From assembly GCF_013385985.1 (NCBI RefSeq), contig NZ_JACAOY010000003.1, positions 1 to 64,000 on the forward strand: a stretch of DNA of 64,000 nt, read 5' to 3'. Positions within the stretch are counted from its first letter, which is position 1, and each line of letters starts with the position of its first letter. The stretch is from Pseudomonas sp. B6002. GTDB taxonomy: Bacteria > Pseudomonadota > Gammaproteobacteria > Pseudomonadales > Pseudomonadaceae. The translations under genes and the position numbers were made by a program. Below the pieces are notes generated by a model. The model was not told the origin of the DNA, did no database searches, and saw only the letters and a list, made by a program, of their open reading frames with translations. Shown here piece by piece: positions 8,121 through 18,204 of this stretch.

Positions 8121-10823
8121 TCAAATGGTCAGGCGTGTCAGTTCAACGCCGGGTTCCTGGGTCACGCTCAACTGCTGCACGATGGCTTCCTGCAAGCGCA
8201 GGCACAGCTCCGGGTCGGACAGCGGTTGGTTGTCGGCGTCGGTGATGAAGAACACGTCTTCCACGCGCTCGCCGAGGGTCGCAATCTTGGCGTTCTGCAA
8301 CGACAGATCGAACTCCAGGAAAATCCCGCCGATGCGTGCCAGCAGGCCCGGGCGGTCCGGTGCGCTGAGTTCCAGCACGGTCACCGGCCGTTGGGCGTCG
8401 TTGGAGATGGTCACCTGGGGTGCAAACGCAAAGTGCTTGAGCTGGCGCGGTACCCGGCGCTGGATGATGGTCGGGTAGTCGTCAGGGTTGCGCAGGGCCT
8501 CGGTAAGGCCTTCGCGGATCTTTTTCACCCGCACCGGGTTGTCACCGATCGAGTCGCCGTCGGTGTCGAGCACGATGTAGGTGTCGAGGGTGAACTGGCT
8601 GCTGGAGGTGATGACCCGTGCGTCATGGATATTCAGGTTGAGTTGGTCCATGGCAGCCACGGTCACGGCAAAGAAGTCGTGCTGGTCCGGCGCATAGATG
8701 AAGATCTGCGTGCCGCCTTCGAATTCGCGCTGGGTGGTTTCCTTGATCAGCACCAGCGGCCCGCCATCGGCCGGTTGCTGCAGGATCGCGTCACTGTGCC
8801 AGGCCACGTCGCCGGCGGTGTGGCGCAGGAAGTAGTCATCGCCCAGTTGCGACCAGAGTTGCTCGACGTCGTCCGGGTCATTGCCGCCACGCACCAGGAT
8901 GTCCAGGGCTGCGCTTTGGGTGCGACGGATCTGCTCTTCGCGGTCCACCGGGTTTTCCAGGCCACGGCGCAAGGCGCGCTTGGTCTCGGTGTACAGCTGG
9001 CGCAACAGGCTGGCGCGCCACGAGTTCCACAGCGTGGGGTTGGTGGCGTTGATGTCGGAGACGGTCAGCACGTACAGGTAGTCGAGACGGGTTTCATCGC
9101 CGACGATACCCGCGAAATCGTGGATCACCTGCGGGTCGGACAAGTCCTTGCGCTGGGCGGTGGTCGACATCACCAAGTGGTTTTGCACCAGCCAGACGAT
9201 CAGGCGGCTGTCCCACAGGGGCAACTGGTGGCGCTGGCAGAACGCCTCGGCGTCGACGGCGCCGACTTCGGAGTGGTCGCCATGGCGGCCCTTGCCGATG
9301 TCGTGGTACAGGCCGGCCAGGTAGATCAGTTCGGGCTTGGGCAGCTTGGCCATGAGTTTGCTGGCCAGCGGGAATTTCTCTGACACCTGGGTGTACTGCA
9401 ACTTACGCAGGTGCTTGATCAGGTTCAGGGTGTGGGCGTCCACGGTATAGATGTGGAACAGGTCGTGCTGCATCTGCCCGACGATAAAGCCGAATTCCGG
9501 CAGGTAGCGCCCGAGGATGCCGTAGCGGTTCATGCGCCGCAGGTTGCGGTGGATGCCGATCTTGCACTTGAACAGCTCGATAAACAGGCTGGTGTTGCGG
9601 ATATCGTTGCGGAACTCATCGTCGATCAGGTGACGGTTTTCCCGCAGCAAACGGATGGTATCGGCGCGCACGCCCTTGATTTCCGGCTGCTGGGCCATCA
9701 GCACGAAGATCTCCAGCATGGCGAACGGGGTGCGTTTGAAGACGTTGTCGTTGCGCGCCTCGATATAGCCGTCGTGCAGTTGGAAGCGTGAGTTGATCGG
9801 CTGAGGTGGTGCTTCGTCCTCAGGAGCGAGGATCACTTCTTCGAAGTGCTGGATGATCAGGTCGCTGAGCTGGGCAATGCTCATGACCACCCGGTAGTAC
9901 TGCTGCATGAAGCTTTCGATGCTGGTCTTCGCGTCTTCGCCTTCAAACCCCAACAGGGTGGCGATGGAGCGTTGGTGGTCGAACAGCAGGCGGTCTTCGG
10001 AGCGCCCGGCGAGCATGTGCAAGGCGTAGCGCACTTTCCACAGAAACTCCTGGGAGGCGGCCAGCAGGGCGTTTTCGCTTTCCACCAGGAAGCCTTCGCC
10101 CGCCAGGGCACGCAGGTTCAGGGTGCCGTACTGGCGACGGGCAACCCACAAAATCGTCTGGATATCCCGCAGGCCACCGGGCGAGCCTTTGACGTTGGGT
10201 TCCAGGTTGTATTCGGTGTCGTTGTATTTGTGGTGCCGGGCCTTCTGCTCGGCGCGTTTGGCCAGGAAGAAGTCCTTGCTCGGCCACATGTGCGCGGTGC
10301 TGGTGACTTCGAGCATGCGCTGGCGCAGGCGTTCGGGGCCAGCGATGGTGCGGCTTTCCATCAGGTTGGTGATGACGGTCAGGTCGGCGCGGGCTTCTTC
10401 GGTGCATTCGTCCACCGAGCGCACGCTCTGGCCAACTTCCAGGCCGATGTCCCACAGCAACGTGAGAAAGCGCTCGATGGAATCGCGAAAGATCTCATGG
10501 TCAGCGCTGTCCAGCAGGATCAGCAGGTCGATGTCGGAGTAGGGGTGCAGTTCGCCGCGCCCGTAACCGCCGACGGCCACCAGGGCGATGTCGGCGTCTT
10601 CGCTCCAGCTGAACTGCTCCCAAGCCTTTTGCAGGATGTTATCGACGAACCAGGCGCGGTCCTCAATCAGCCTGCGGATGTCCCGGCCACTGCGAAAGCG
10701 CTCATCGAGCACCTCGCGGGCCTGGCGGATAGCCTTCTTGAAGGCGGCGATGGGGCTTGCCTTCAACGCCAGTTCGGCCTGGAACTGGCCACGGTCGAAG
10801 AGTTCGGGATCCACCTGGGGCAT
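8121..10823 (-). CDS. glnD: [Protein-PII] uridylyltransferase / uridylyl-removing enzyme
   Basis: GlnD (900 residues) senses glutamine and uridylylates or deuridylylates PII, setting glutamine synthetase activity and NtrBC signalling. The nucleotidyltransferase domain shows [17 protein letters not shown] (about 85-101) with the paired aspartates. The HD domain for UMP removal has [14 protein letters not shown] in the middle of the protein. Two ACT domains make up the C-terminal ~200 residues. It lies 64 bases after map and upstream of dapC on the same strand. Its presence is relevant to the candidate NtrC-controlled transporter operon near 55.7 kb. Confidence 0.97.
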   Translation of the reverse strand: MPQVDPELFDRGQFQAELALKASPIAAFKKAIRQAREVLDERFRSGRDIRRLIEDRAWFVDNILQKAWEQFSWSEDADIALVAVGGYGRGELHPYSDIDLLILLDSADHEIFRDSIERFLTLLWDIGLEVGQSVRSVDECTEEARADLTVITNLMESRTIAGPERLRQRMLEVTSTAHMWPSKDFFLAKRAEQKARHHKYNDTEYNLEPNVKGSPGGLRDIQTILWVARRQYGTLNLRALAGEGFLVESENALLAASQEFLWKVRYALHMLAGRSEDRLLFDHQRSIATLLGFEGEDAKTSIESFMQQYYRVVMSIAQLSDLIIQHFEEVILAPEDEAPPQPINSRFQLHDGYIEARNDNVFKRTPFAMLEIFVLMAQQPEIKGVRADTIRLLRENRHLIDDEFRNDIRNTSLFIELFKCKIGIHRNLRRMNRYGILGRYLPEFGFIVGQMQHDLFHIYTVDAHTLNLIKHLRKLQYTQVSEKFPLASKLMAKLPKPELIYLAGLYHDIGKGRHGDHSEVGAVDAEAFCQRHQLPLWDSRLIVWLVQNHLVMSTTAQRKDLSDPQVIHDFAGIVGDETRLDYLYVLTVSDINATNPTLWNSWRASLLRQLYTETKRALRRGLENPVDREEQIRRTQSAALDILVRGGNDPDDVEQLWSQLGDDYFLRHTAGDVAWHSDAILQQPADGGPLVLIKETTQREFEGGTQIFIYAPDQHDFFAVTVAAMDQLNLNIHDARVITSSSQFTLDTYIVLDTDGDSIGDNPVRVKKIREGLTEALRNPDDYPTIIQRRVPRQLKHFAFAPQVTISNDAQRPVTVLELSAPDRPGLLARIGGIFLEFDLSLQNAKIATLGERVEDVFFITDADNQPLSDPELCLRLQEAIVQQLSVTQEPGVELTRLTI

Positions 10824-10887
10824 CGATCGGTTTTCCTTTCTATCTATCAGTCAGTCACAACACAGTGGGGGAAAACCTAAGCAAGCT

Positions 10888-11682
10888 TTACGCCGAAGCC
10901 GCACCCGACGTGCGCGGGATCGTGTCGTCGGCGCGCAGGGTGAAGATTTCGTAGCCGGTTTCGGTGACCAGCAGGGTGTGTTCCCATTGGGCCGAGAGCT
11001 TGCGGTCCTTGGTGATGGCGGTCCAGCCGTCGCCCAGCACCTTGGTGTCGGCCTTGCCCTGGTTGATCATGGGCTCGATGGTGAAGGTCATGCCTGCTTT
11101 CAGCTCCATGCCGGTGCCGGCGCGGCCGTAGTGCAGGATCTGTGGCTCTTCGTGGAACACGGTGCCGATGCCGTGGCCGCAGAACTCGCGCACCACCGAG
11201 AAGCCGTTCTTTTCCGCGTGCTTCTGGATCACTTCACCGATGTCGCCCAGGCGGCAGCCGGGTTTGACGATTTCGATGGCCTTGTACATGCATTCCTGGG
11301 TCACCTGGGACAGGCGCTCGGCCCAGACCGGCACAGTGCCGACGTGGAACATGCGGCTGGTGTCGCCGAAGTAGCGGTCCTTGATCACGGTGACGTCGAT
11401 GTTCAGGGTGTCGCCGTCCTTCAGGGGTTTGTCGCCCGGGATCCCGTGGCAGACCACGTGGTTGACCGAGGTGCAGATCGACTTGGGGAAACCCTTGTAG
11501 TTCAGTGGGGCAGGGATGGCCTTTTGCACATTGACTATATAGTCGTGGCAGATCTGGTTCAGGGTGTCAGTGGTGACGCCGGGCTTGACGTGTTCGGCGA
11601 TCATTTCCAGCACGTCGGCAGCCAGTTTGCCGGCGATGCGCATGCCGGCGATGTCTTCGGCGGTTTTCAAACTTACGGTCAT
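10888..11682 (-). CDS. map: Methionine aminopeptidase, type I
   Basis: Map removes the initiator methionine from nascent proteins with small second residues. The 264-residue protein has the type I fold without an N-terminal extension. The metal-ligand segments are visible as NIDVTVIKDRYFGDTSRMF (Asp pair), GHGIGTVFHEEPQI (His), FTIEPMINQG (Glu) and the C-terminal WEHTLLVTETGYE (Glu). It is divergent from rpsB across a ~390-base intergenic region, the same arrangement as in E. coli. It heads a minus-strand run map-glnD-dapC. Confidence 0.97.
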   Translation of the reverse strand: MTVSLKTAEDIAGMRIAGKLAADVLEMIAEHVKPGVTTDTLNQICHDYIVNVQKAIPAPLNYKGFPKSICTSVNHVVCHGIPGDKPLKDGDTLNIDVTVIKDRYFGDTSRMFHVGTVPVWAERLSQVTQECMYKAIEIVKPGCRLGDIGEVIQKHAEKNGFSVVREFCGHGIGTVFHEEPQILHYGRAGTGMELKAGMTFTIEPMINQGKADTKVLGDGWTAITKDRKLSAQWEHTLLVTETGYEIFTLRADDTIPRTSGAASA

Positions 11683-12069
11683 ACAGGCTCTCTCTAGCGC
11701 GACGCGCTGAAATCAATACGGTTTACGGGCGTGCGACAAAAGGTTACAGAATTCGCACAAGCCACAAAAAACGCGATTCTAACAGACGATGGCGTCAAAT
11801 CATGAGCCTCTGATAATCGCTTCTCTCTATAAGGTAGGGGGTTGTGGGCTCTATTCAAGGGCTTGCGTGAAAGCGGTCGACGGCAGATGTGATTGCGGGT
11901 TTCGTTTTCGTCGATGCTGTGGTATAAAATGCGCCGCTTTCCGGGGATACCCCGCAAAGCTTAAATCCACACACGTGTCGACACGATGACCTGGGTGCCG
12001 GAGGCCTTGATGCCGCTGGTTGGTCATTGGGATACGTGGAGGCCAAACCCGACTTATTAAGGAACTATC
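11683..12069. other. Divergent map/rpsB regulatory region
   Basis: This 387-base gene-free stretch holds the promoters of two divergent genes and the rpsB leader. For map, TGTTAGAAT on the minus strand (TAGAAT at 11776-11781) is an extended -10 candidate with no convincing -35. For rpsB, TATAAA lies at 11923-11928. The transcribed leader contains GGGGATACCCC (about 11943-11953), the palindrome GTGTCGACAC (11975-11984), and ATGACC (11986-11991) pairing with GGTCAT (12022-12027). I see no small ORF with a good start. Confidence 0.5.
11923..12060 (+). promoter_or_regulatory. rpsB promoter and structured leader (candidate S2 autoregulatory RNA)
   Basis: A good -10 (TATAAA, 11923-11928) lies 17 bases after a poor -35 (TTTCGT), so the promoter is supported mainly by its -10 and position. 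The ~130-base leader has several complementary segments ending with an AAGGA Shine-Dalgarno before the ATG at 12070. In gammaproteobacteria the rpsB leader is the target of S2 feedback on rpsB-tsf. That this leader works the same way is inference. Confidence 0.45.
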
Positions 12070-12807
12070 ATGTCCCAAGTCAACATGCGCGATATGCTGA
12101 AGGCCGGTGTGCACTTCGGTCACCAGACCCGTTACTGGAACCCGAAAATGGGTAAATACATTTTCGGCGCGCGTAACAAGATCCACATCATCAACCTTGA
12201 AAAAACCCTGCCAATGTTCAACGAAGCTCTGACTTTCGTAGAGCGTCTGGCCCAGGGCAAAAACAAGATTCTGTTCGTCGGCACCAAGCGTTCCGCTGGC
12301 AAGATCGTTGCTGAAGAAGCAGCACGTTGCGGTTCGCCGTACGTCGATCACCGCTGGTTGGGCGGCATGCTGACCAACTTCAAAACCATCCGTGCTTCCA
12401 TCAAGCGTCTGCGTGACCTTGAAGTACAAGCCGAAGACGGTACTTTCGCCAAGCTGACCAAGAAAGAAGCGCTGATGCGCTCCCGTGACCTGGAAAAGCT
12501 CGATCGTTCCCTGGGTGGTATCAAGGACATGGGCGGTCTGCCTGACGCACTGTTCGTTATCGACGTTGATCACGAGCGCATCGCGATCACCGAAGCCAAC
12601 AAGCTGGGCATCCCTGTTATCGGCGTAGTCGATACCAACAGCAGCCCGGAAGGCGTTGACTACATCATCCCAGGCAACGATGACGCAATCCGCGCTATCC
12701 AGCTGTACATGGGTTCGATGGCTGACGCTGTAATCCGTGGTCGTAACCACGTTGCTGGTGGTACCGAGCAGTTCGTTGAAGAAGCTCCGGTAGCTGCCGC
12801 TGAGTAA
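12070..12807 (+). CDS. rpsB: Small subunit ribosomal protein uS2
   Basis: The 245-residue ribosomal protein S2 binds late to the 30S head-body junction and is needed for bS1 association. The N-terminal signature [22 protein letters not shown] and the central FVGTKRSAG and [14 protein letters not shown] segments are diagnostic. Codon use is strongly biased towards optimal codons, as expected for a highly expressed gene. It is followed by a very strong hairpin and then tsf, the universal bacterial rpsB-tsf pairing. Confidence 0.99.
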   Translation: MSQVNMRDMLKAGVHFGHQTRYWNPKMGKYIFGARNKIHIINLEKTLPMFNEALTFVERLAQGKNKILFVGTKRSAGKIVAEEAARCGSPYVDHRWLGGMLTNFKTIRASIKRLRDLEVQAEDGTFAKLTKKEALMRSRDLEKLDRSLGGIKDMGGLPDALFVIDVDHERIAITEANKLGIPVIGVVDTNSSPEGVDYIIPGNDDAIRAIQLYMGSMADAVIRGRNHVAGGTEQFVEEAPVAAAE

Positions 12808-12833
12808 TAGCGCCCTGGCGTTGACTCAGTAAG

Positions 12834-12860
12834 CAAAAAGGGGGCTTGGCCCCCTTTTTG
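12834..12860 (+). terminator. Perfect terminator/attenuator between rpsB and tsf
   Basis: CAAAAAGGGGGC (12834-12845) and GCCCCCTTTTTG (12849-12860) form a perfect 12-bp stem with a TTG loop. The T-run lies within the descending arm. It would set a lower level of tsf than rpsB by partial read-through, and it is symmetric enough to work in both directions. Confidence 0.85.
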
Positions 12861-13009
12861 CCACCTCGAAAACCATTTGTCGGCGCTCACTTGTGACAGC
12901 GCAACCTAGCGACTGTAACGTGCAGCAGCCTACAAGGGTGATTCGGGAAGAATTGATCGCCCGTTTGATCGGGTGGAATGGTTGAAAACCTATCCAAGAG
13001 GATTTTGAA

Positions 13010-13873
13010 ATGGCAGAGATTACTGCAGCGTTGGTTAAAGAACTGCGTGAGCGTACTGGCGAAGGCATGATGGATTGCAAAAAGGCCTTGACCAAGGCCG
13101 GCGGCGACATCGAAAAAGCCATCGACGACATGCGTGCTTCGGGCGCCATCAAGGCTGCCAAGAAAGCCGGCAACGTCGCTGCTGAAGGCGCTATCGCTCT
13201 GAAAGAAGACGGTAAATCCGCTGTTCTGCTGGAAGTGAACTCGCAGACCGACTTCCTGGCTCTGCAGGACGACTTCAAGGCATTCGTAGCTGCCAGCGTT
13301 GAAAAAGCATTCGCTGACAAGCTGACTGCTGTTGAGCCTCTGATCGAAGCTCAAGAAGCTGCTCGCCTGGTACTGGTCGGCAAGGTTGGCGAAAACGTCA
13401 ACATCCGTCGCCTGGTCCGAGTTGAAGGTGACGTGGTTGGTGGTTACCTGCACGGCAACAAGATCGGTGTAGCGGTTGTTCTGAAAGGCGGCGACGTAGA
13501 GCTGGCCAAAGACATCGCTATGCACGTTGCTGCAAGCAACCCTGAGTTCCTGCTGCCTTCGGAAGTTTCGGCCGAAGCGATCGAGCGTGAAAAAGCTGTA
13601 TTCCTGCAGCTGAACGAAGAAAAAATCAAAGGCAAGCCAGAAAACATTGTTGAGAACATGGTCAAAGGCCGTATCAGCAAGTTCCTGGCTGAAGCAAGCC
13701 TGGTTGAGCAGGCGTTCGTCAAGAACCCTGAAATCAAGGTTGGCGACCTGGCCAAGAAAGCCGGTGCTGAAATCGTTTCCTTCACCTACTTCAAAGTAGG
13801 CGAAGGCATCGAGAAGCCGGTCGACAACTTCGCTGAAGAAGTTGCTGCCCAGCTGGCTGCCGCCAAGCAATAA
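13010..13873 (+). CDS. tsf: Translation elongation factor Ts
   Basis: EF-Ts (287 residues) is the nucleotide exchange factor for EF-Tu. The N-terminal UBA-like domain reads LVKELRERTGEGMMDCKKAL. The EF-Tu-contacting TDFLA motif follows in LEVNSQTDFLALQDDF at about 75-90. The core domain covers most of the remainder. Codon use is highly biased. The start has a good AGAGGA-type Shine-Dalgarno. The gene ends in its own hairpin terminator, which separates it from the pyrH operon. Confidence 0.99.
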   Translation: MAEITAALVKELRERTGEGMMDCKKALTKAGGDIEKAIDDMRASGAIKAAKKAGNVAAEGAIALKEDGKSAVLLEVNSQTDFLALQDDFKAFVAASVEKAFADKLTAVEPLIEAQEAARLVLVGKVGENVNIRRLVRVEGDVVGGYLHGNKIGVAVVLKGGDVELAKDIAMHVAASNPEFLLPSEVSAEAIEREKAVFLQLNEEKIKGKPENIVENMVKGRISKFLAEASLVEQAFVKNPEIKVGDLAKKAGAEIVSFTYFKVGEGIEKPVDNFAEEVAAQLAAAKQ

Positions 13874-13894
13874 GACAGTTTTAAACTGTCGCCC

Positions 13895-13931
13895 GAAAGA
13901 GGCTGCCCGCTCACGCGCGCAGCCTCTTTTC
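13895..13931 (+). terminator. tsf terminator
   Basis: GAAAGAGGCTGC (13895-13906) pairs with GCAGCCTCTTTTC (13919-13931), giving a 12-bp stem with a T-run in the 3' arm. A second hairpin without a T-run, GGGAAGGCC/GGCTTCCC (13936-13962), follows and would lie in the pyrH upstream region. Confidence 0.8.
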
Positions 13932-14084
13932 AAATGGGAAGGCCGATTTTATTTGGCTTCCCCTCGGAACTGGCTTACAAAGCCGTGTTCCGATGGCGCT
14001 GTGATAGCGTCCAGCTAGAGTGAACGCAAGCCGTAAACGGCTCGCCAAGAATTTTTAAAAAATACGCCGCAGGAGAGATTCGCA

Positions 14085-14828
14085 ATGGCTCAGCAGGGCA
14101 GTGGTTATCAGGCTCGCTATAAACGCATTCTACTCAAGCTTAGCGGCGAGGCCCTGATGGGCTCGGAAGAGTTCGGGATCGATCCCAAGGTGCTCGACCG
14201 CATGGCGCTGGAAGTCGGCCAACTGGTCGGTATCGGCGTGCAAGTCGGCCTGGTGATCGGCGGTGGCAACCTGTTCCGCGGTGCGGCACTGAGTGCGGCC
14301 GGCATGGATCGGGTCACGGGCGACCACATGGGCATGCTGGCCACTGTGATGAACGCCCTGGCCATGCGCGACGCCCTGGAGCGCGCCAATATCTCGGCCA
14401 TCGTGATGTCGGCTATTTCCATGGTCGGCGTGACCGATCACTATGATCGTCGTAAAGCCATGCGCCACCTGAACTCCAAGGAAGTGGTGATCTTTGCCGC
14501 TGGCACGGGTAACCCGTTCTTCACCACCGATTCGGCTGCCTGCCTGCGTGCCATCGAGATCGATGCCGATGTGGTGCTCAAGGCCACCAAGGTGGATGGT
14601 GTGTACACCGCAGACCCATTCAAAGACCCGCATGCCGAGAAGTTCGATCATCTGACCTACGATGAAGTACTGGATCGCAAGCTGGGCGTGATGGACCTGA
14701 CGGCTATTTGCCTGTGCCGCGACCACAAGATGCCGCTGCGCGTATTTAACATGAACAAGCCCGGCGCCCTGCTGAATATCGTACACGGCGGCGCGGAAGG
14801 GACTCTGATCGAGGAAGGCCAACAATGA
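14085..14828 (+). CDS. pyrH: UMP kinase
   Basis: PyrH (247 residues) phosphorylates UMP to UDP with ATP and is the bacterial hexameric amino-acid-kinase-fold enzyme, allosterically controlled by GTP and [17 protein letters not shown] near the N-terminus, [10 protein letters not shown] and the aspartate-containing [10 protein letters not shown] segment support the assignment. An AGGAGAG Shine-Dalgarno precedes the ATG. It starts the long run pyrH-frr-uppS-cdsA-dxr-rseP. Its stop overlaps the frr start by four bases. Confidence 0.98.
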   Translation: MAQQGSGYQARYKRILLKLSGEALMGSEEFGIDPKVLDRMALEVGQLVGIGVQVGLVIGGGNLFRGAALSAAGMDRVTGDHMGMLATVMNALAMRDALERANISAIVMSAISMVGVTDHYDRRKAMRHLNSKEVVIFAAGTGNPFFTTDSAACLRAIEIDADVVLKATKVDGVYTADPFKDPHAEKFDHLTYDEVLDRKLGVMDLTAICLCRDHKMPLRVFNMNKPGALLNIVHGGAEGTLIEEGQQ

Positions 14829-15382
14829 TCAACGAAATCAAGAAAGACGCCCAAGCGCGTATGCAGAAATCCCTGGAGTCTCTGAGCCACGCATTCGGCC
14901 AGATTCGTACCGGCAAGGCGCACCCGAGCATCCTGGGCAGCGTGATGGTGCCTTACTACGGCGCTGACACCCCGCTGAGCGGCGTGGCCAACGTCACCGT
15001 GAAAGACTCGCGTACCCTGCAGGTCGTGGCATTCGAGCGCAACATGCTCGCCGCGGTCGACAAGGCAATCCAGAGCGCCGGCCTGAACCTCAACCCGACC
15101 AACCTGGGTGAGTTGCTGCTGATCTCCATGCCAGCCCTGACCGAGGAAACCCGCAAGGGCTTCACCAAGCAGGCGCGCAGCGCAGCAGAAGATGCCCGTG
15201 TTGCCGTGCGCAACATCCGTCGCGATGCCTTGGGTGACCTGAAGAAGCTGGTCAAGGACAAGGAAATCAGCGAAGACGAAGAGCGTCGTGCGGTTGCCGA
15301 TATCGACAAGCTGACCAAAGATGCCGAGGCCCAGATCACCAAGGCCACGGAAGAAAAAGAAAAGGACCTGATGGCCGTATAA
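14825..15382 (+). CDS. frr: Ribosome recycling factor
   Basis: RRF (185 residues) splits post-termination ribosomes together with EF-G. The whole protein fits the tRNA-mimic two-domain fold, with [14 protein letters not shown] near the N-terminus and the closing helix [16 protein letters not shown] in domain I. Length equals the usual 185. It overlaps pyrH (ATGA) and is 17 bases from uppS, so it is expressed within the pyrH operon. Confidence 0.99.
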   Translation: MINEIKKDAQARMQKSLESLSHAFGQIRTGKAHPSILGSVMVPYYGADTPLSGVANVTVKDSRTLQVVAFERNMLAAVDKAIQSAGLNLNPTNLGELLLISMPALTEETRKGFTKQARSAAEDARVAVRNIRRDALGDLKKLVKDKEISEDEERRAVADIDKLTKDAEAQITKATEEKEKDLMAV

Positions 15383-15399
15383 GGGGTCAGGACGCCTTC

Positions 15400-16155
15400 A
15401 TGGAAAAGACCAAGCAGACTGTACCCTCTGTGGTGCCGCGCCATGTCGCGATCATCATGGATGGGAATAATCGCTGGGCGAAGAAACGCTTTATGCCGGG
15501 TGTAGCCGGGCATAAAGCGGGTGTCGATGCGGTGCGGGCTGTGATTGAGGTGTGCGCCGAAGCCAAGGTCGAAGTGCTGACCTTGTTCGCCTTCTCCAGT
15601 GAAAACTGGCAGCGCCCTGCCGAAGAAGTCAGTGCCTTGATGGACCTGTTCTTCAAGGCCCTGCGTCGTGAGGCCAAACGCCTCAACGACAACAACATCA
15701 GCCTGCGCATCATTGGTGATCGCTCGCGGTTTCACCCGGAGCTGCAGGCAGCCATGCGCGAGGCGGAAGCTATCACGGCCGGCGCCAACCGTTTTGTGCT
15801 GCAGATTGCCGCCAACTACGGCGGTCAGTGGGATATCGCGCAAGCGGCGCAACGCCTTGCCCGCGAAGTGCAGGCCGGTCATCTGCGGCCGGACGACATT
15901 ACGCCCGAACTGCTGCAAACCTGCCTGGTCACCGGTGACCTGCCGTTGCCGGACCTGTGCATCCGTACCGGTGGTGAGCACCGCATCAGCAATTTCCTGC
16001 TGTGGCAGCTGGCTTATACCGAGCTGTACTTCTCCGACCTGTTCTGGCCGGACTTCAAACACGATGCCATGCGCAATGCGCTGGCCGATTTCGCTTCCCG
16101 TCAGCGTCGCTTCGGTAAAACGAGCGAGCAGATCGAAGCTGGAGCCCGGGTTTAA
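15400..16155 (+). CDS. uppS: Undecaprenyl diphosphate synthase
   Basis: This cis-prenyltransferase (251 residues) extends farnesyl-PP with isopentenyl-PP to the C55 lipid carrier needed for peptidoglycan and O-antigen export. The substrate-binding HVAIIMDGNNRWAKKR with the catalytic Asp lies near 10-25. FAFSSENWQRP and the C-terminal DLCIRTGGEHRISNFLLWQ are conserved family blocks. The gene directly abuts cdsA. It shares the operon with dxr, which supplies its isoprenoid precursors. Confidence 0.98.
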   Translation: MEKTKQTVPSVVPRHVAIIMDGNNRWAKKRFMPGVAGHKAGVDAVRAVIEVCAEAKVEVLTLFAFSSENWQRPAEEVSALMDLFFKALRREAKRLNDNNISLRIIGDRSRFHPELQAAMREAEAITAGANRFVLQIAANYGGQWDIAQAAQRLAREVQAGHLRPDDITPELLQTCLVTGDLPLPDLCIRTGGEHRISNFLLWQLAYTELYFSDLFWPDFKHDAMRNALADFASRQRRFGKTSEQIEAGARV

Positions 16156-16965
16156 ATGCTTAAACAACGAATCATCACTGCACTGATCCTGCTGCCGATC
16201 GCCCTGTGCGGGTTCTTCCTGCTCGATGGTTCCGGCTTTGCGCTGTTCATCGGCCTGGTCGTGACCCTGGGCGCCTGGGAATGGGCGCGCCTGGCGGGTT
16301 TCAATGCGCAATTGCCGCGCGTGGTGTACGCCGCCGTGGTCGCGGTGCTGCTGTTTCTGATGCATACCCTGTCGAGCATCGTCGTGCCTTGGGTGTTGGG
16401 GGCGGCTGTGTTGTGGTGGGCGCTTGCGACCTTCCTGGTGTTGACGTTTCCGCGCACCAGCGGTCACTGGTCCAGCGTTGCCAGCAAGCTGGTGATTGGT
16501 TTGTTGATTCTGCTGCCGGCCTGGCAAGGGTTGGTGGAAATCAAGAATTCGCCCATGGGCAACTGGCTGATCATGGCGGTAATGGTCTTGGTGTGGGGCG
16601 CTGATATCGGCGCGTACTTCTCAGGTCGGGCCTTCGGCAAGCGCAAGCTGGCGCCGGCTGTCAGCCCGGGCAAGAGCTGGGAGGGGGTGTACGGCGGTCT
16701 GGCATTGACCCTGGTCATCACGCTGGTGGTTGGTGTTGTACGCGATTGGTCAGCCAAGGAGATCTTCCTGGCGCTGTTGGGTACCACTGTCGTCGTGTTT
16801 ATCTCCGTAGTCGGCGACCTCACTGAAAGCATGTTCAAGCGCCAGGCCGGGATCAAGGACAGCAGCAACCTGCTGCCAGGTCACGGTGGTGTGCTGGACC
16901 GTATCGACAGCCTGACTGCTGCGATTCCTATCTTCGCCGTACTGTTGTGGATGACCGCTTCGTGA
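16156..16965 (+). CDS. cdsA: Phosphatidate cytidylyltransferase
   Basis: CdsA (269 residues) is an integral inner membrane enzyme that makes CDP-diacylglycerol from CTP and phosphatidate, the branch point of phospholipid synthesis. About eight hydrophobic segments are visible. The C-terminal family signature is present as [20 protein letters not shown]. The start immediately follows the uppS stop, and the end overlaps the dxr GTG start, so translation is coupled in both directions. Confidence 0.97.
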   Translation: MLKQRIITALILLPIALCGFFLLDGSGFALFIGLVVTLGAWEWARLAGFNAQLPRVVYAAVVAVLLFLMHTLSSIVVPWVLGAAVLWWALATFLVLTFPRTSGHWSSVASKLVIGLLILLPAWQGLVEIKNSPMGNWLIMAVMVLVWGADIGAYFSGRAFGKRKLAPAVSPGKSWEGVYGGLALTLVITLVVGVVRDWSAKEIFLALLGTTVVVFISVVGDLTESMFKRQAGIKDSSNLLPGHGGVLDRIDSLTAAIPIFAVLLWMTAS

Positions 16966-18152
16966 GCCGCCTGCAGCAAGTGACCGTGCTGGGTGCGACC
17001 GGCTCGGTAGGGTTGAGCACCCTGGATGTGATCGCGCGTCACCCGGACCGTTATCAAGTTTTCGCCTTGACCGGGTTTACCCGCCTGAATGAGCTGCTGG
17101 CCTTGTGCGTGCGCCACGCGCCGCGTTTTGCTGTAGTGCCTGAGGCGGCGGCAGCCCGTGGCTTGCAGGAAGACCTGCGGGCAGCCGGTCTTGCCACTCA
17201 AGTGTTGGTGGGCGAGGAGGGACTTTGCCAGGTTTCGGCAGATGCCGAGGTCGATACCGTCGTGGCAGCCATCGTTGGTGCTGCGGGCCTGCGTCCGACG
17301 CTCGCGGCTGTTGATGCGGGCAAGAAGATCCTGCTGGCCAATAAAGAAGCGCTGGTGATGTCCGGCGCACTCTTCATGCAGGCGGTGCGCAAGAGCGGCG
17401 CCGTATTGCTGCCTCTCGACAGTGAGCACAATGCGATCTTCCAGTGCATGCCGGGGGATTTTTCCCGTGGTCTGAGCCAGGTCGGTGTGCGTCGCATTCT
17501 GCTGACCGCTTCGGGTGGCCCGTTCCGTCAGACGCCGTCGGCGGAGCTGGAGCATGTCTCTCCTGACCAGGCTTGTGCTCATCCGAACTGGTCTATGGGG
17601 CGCAAAATCTCCGTAGACTCAGCCAGCATGATGAACAAGGGCCTGGAGTTGATCGAAGCCTGCTGGCTGTTCGATGCCCGGCCGGATCAGGTTGAGGTGG
17701 TGATTCACCCACAAAGTGTGATTCATTCCCTGGTCGACTATGTGGACGGTTCGGTATTGGCGCAGTTGGGCAACCCCGACATGCGCACACCGATCGCCAA
17801 TGCCCTGGCGTGGCCTGAGCGGATCGATTCCGGGGTCGCGCCTCTGGATCTGTTTGCCATCGCCCGCCTGGACTTCGAGGCGCCGGACGAGCAGCGCTTC
17901 CCTTGTCTGCGCCTGGCGCGACAAGCGGCCGAGGCCGGCAACAGTGCGCCGGCCATGCTCAATGCGGCTAACGAAGTGGCGGTGGCGGCGTTTCTTGATG
18001 GGCGCATCCGCTTTCCGCAGATCGCGAGTATCATCGAGGACGTGCTGAGCCTTGAGCCTGTGGTCGCGGTGAATGACCTGGGCGCGGTGTTCGAGGCGGA
18101 TGCAAAGGCTCGAGCGCTGGCCGGGCAATGGCTGAACCGCAATGCGCGTTAG
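16962..18152 (+). CDS. dxr: 1-deoxy-D-xylulose 5-phosphate reductoisomerase
   Basis: Dxr (IspC, 396 residues) converts DXP to MEP with NADPH, the committing step of the MEP isoprenoid pathway. The NADPH-binding loop [17 protein letters not shown] is at the N-terminus. The substrate loop [14 protein letters not shown] and the LTASGGPFR block follow. I place the start at the GTG at 16962, overlapping the cdsA stop (GTGA). The upstream ATG at 16947 would add five residues within cdsA and is less likely. The later pathway genes ispD and ispF are also in this window. Confidence 0.96.
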   Translation: MSRLQQVTVLGATGSVGLSTLDVIARHPDRYQVFALTGFTRLNELLALCVRHAPRFAVVPEAAAARGLQEDLRAAGLATQVLVGEEGLCQVSADAEVDTVVAAIVGAAGLRPTLAAVDAGKKILLANKEALVMSGALFMQAVRKSGAVLLPLDSEHNAIFQCMPGDFSRGLSQVGVRRILLTASGGPFRQTPSAELEHVSPDQACAHPNWSMGRKISVDSASMMNKGLELIEACWLFDARPDQVEVVIHPQSVIHSLVDYVDGSVLAQLGNPDMRTPIANALAWPERIDSGVAPLDLFAIARLDFEAPDEQRFPCLRLARQAAEAGNSAPAMLNAANEVAVAAFLDGRIRFPQIASIIEDVLSLEPVVAVNDLGAVFEADAKARALAGQWLNRNAR

Positions 18153-18204
18153 TCTGTCGGCGCAGTAGGCCTTCGGGCACTGGATTGGAATGCGGAGAAA
18201 TTAG

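Noticed and set aside
11770-11830. Canonical -35/-10 pair for map
   Set aside because: TTGACG and TAGAAT are both present on the minus strand but only 11 bases apart, too close for sigma-70. Only the extended -10 is kept as a weak candidate.
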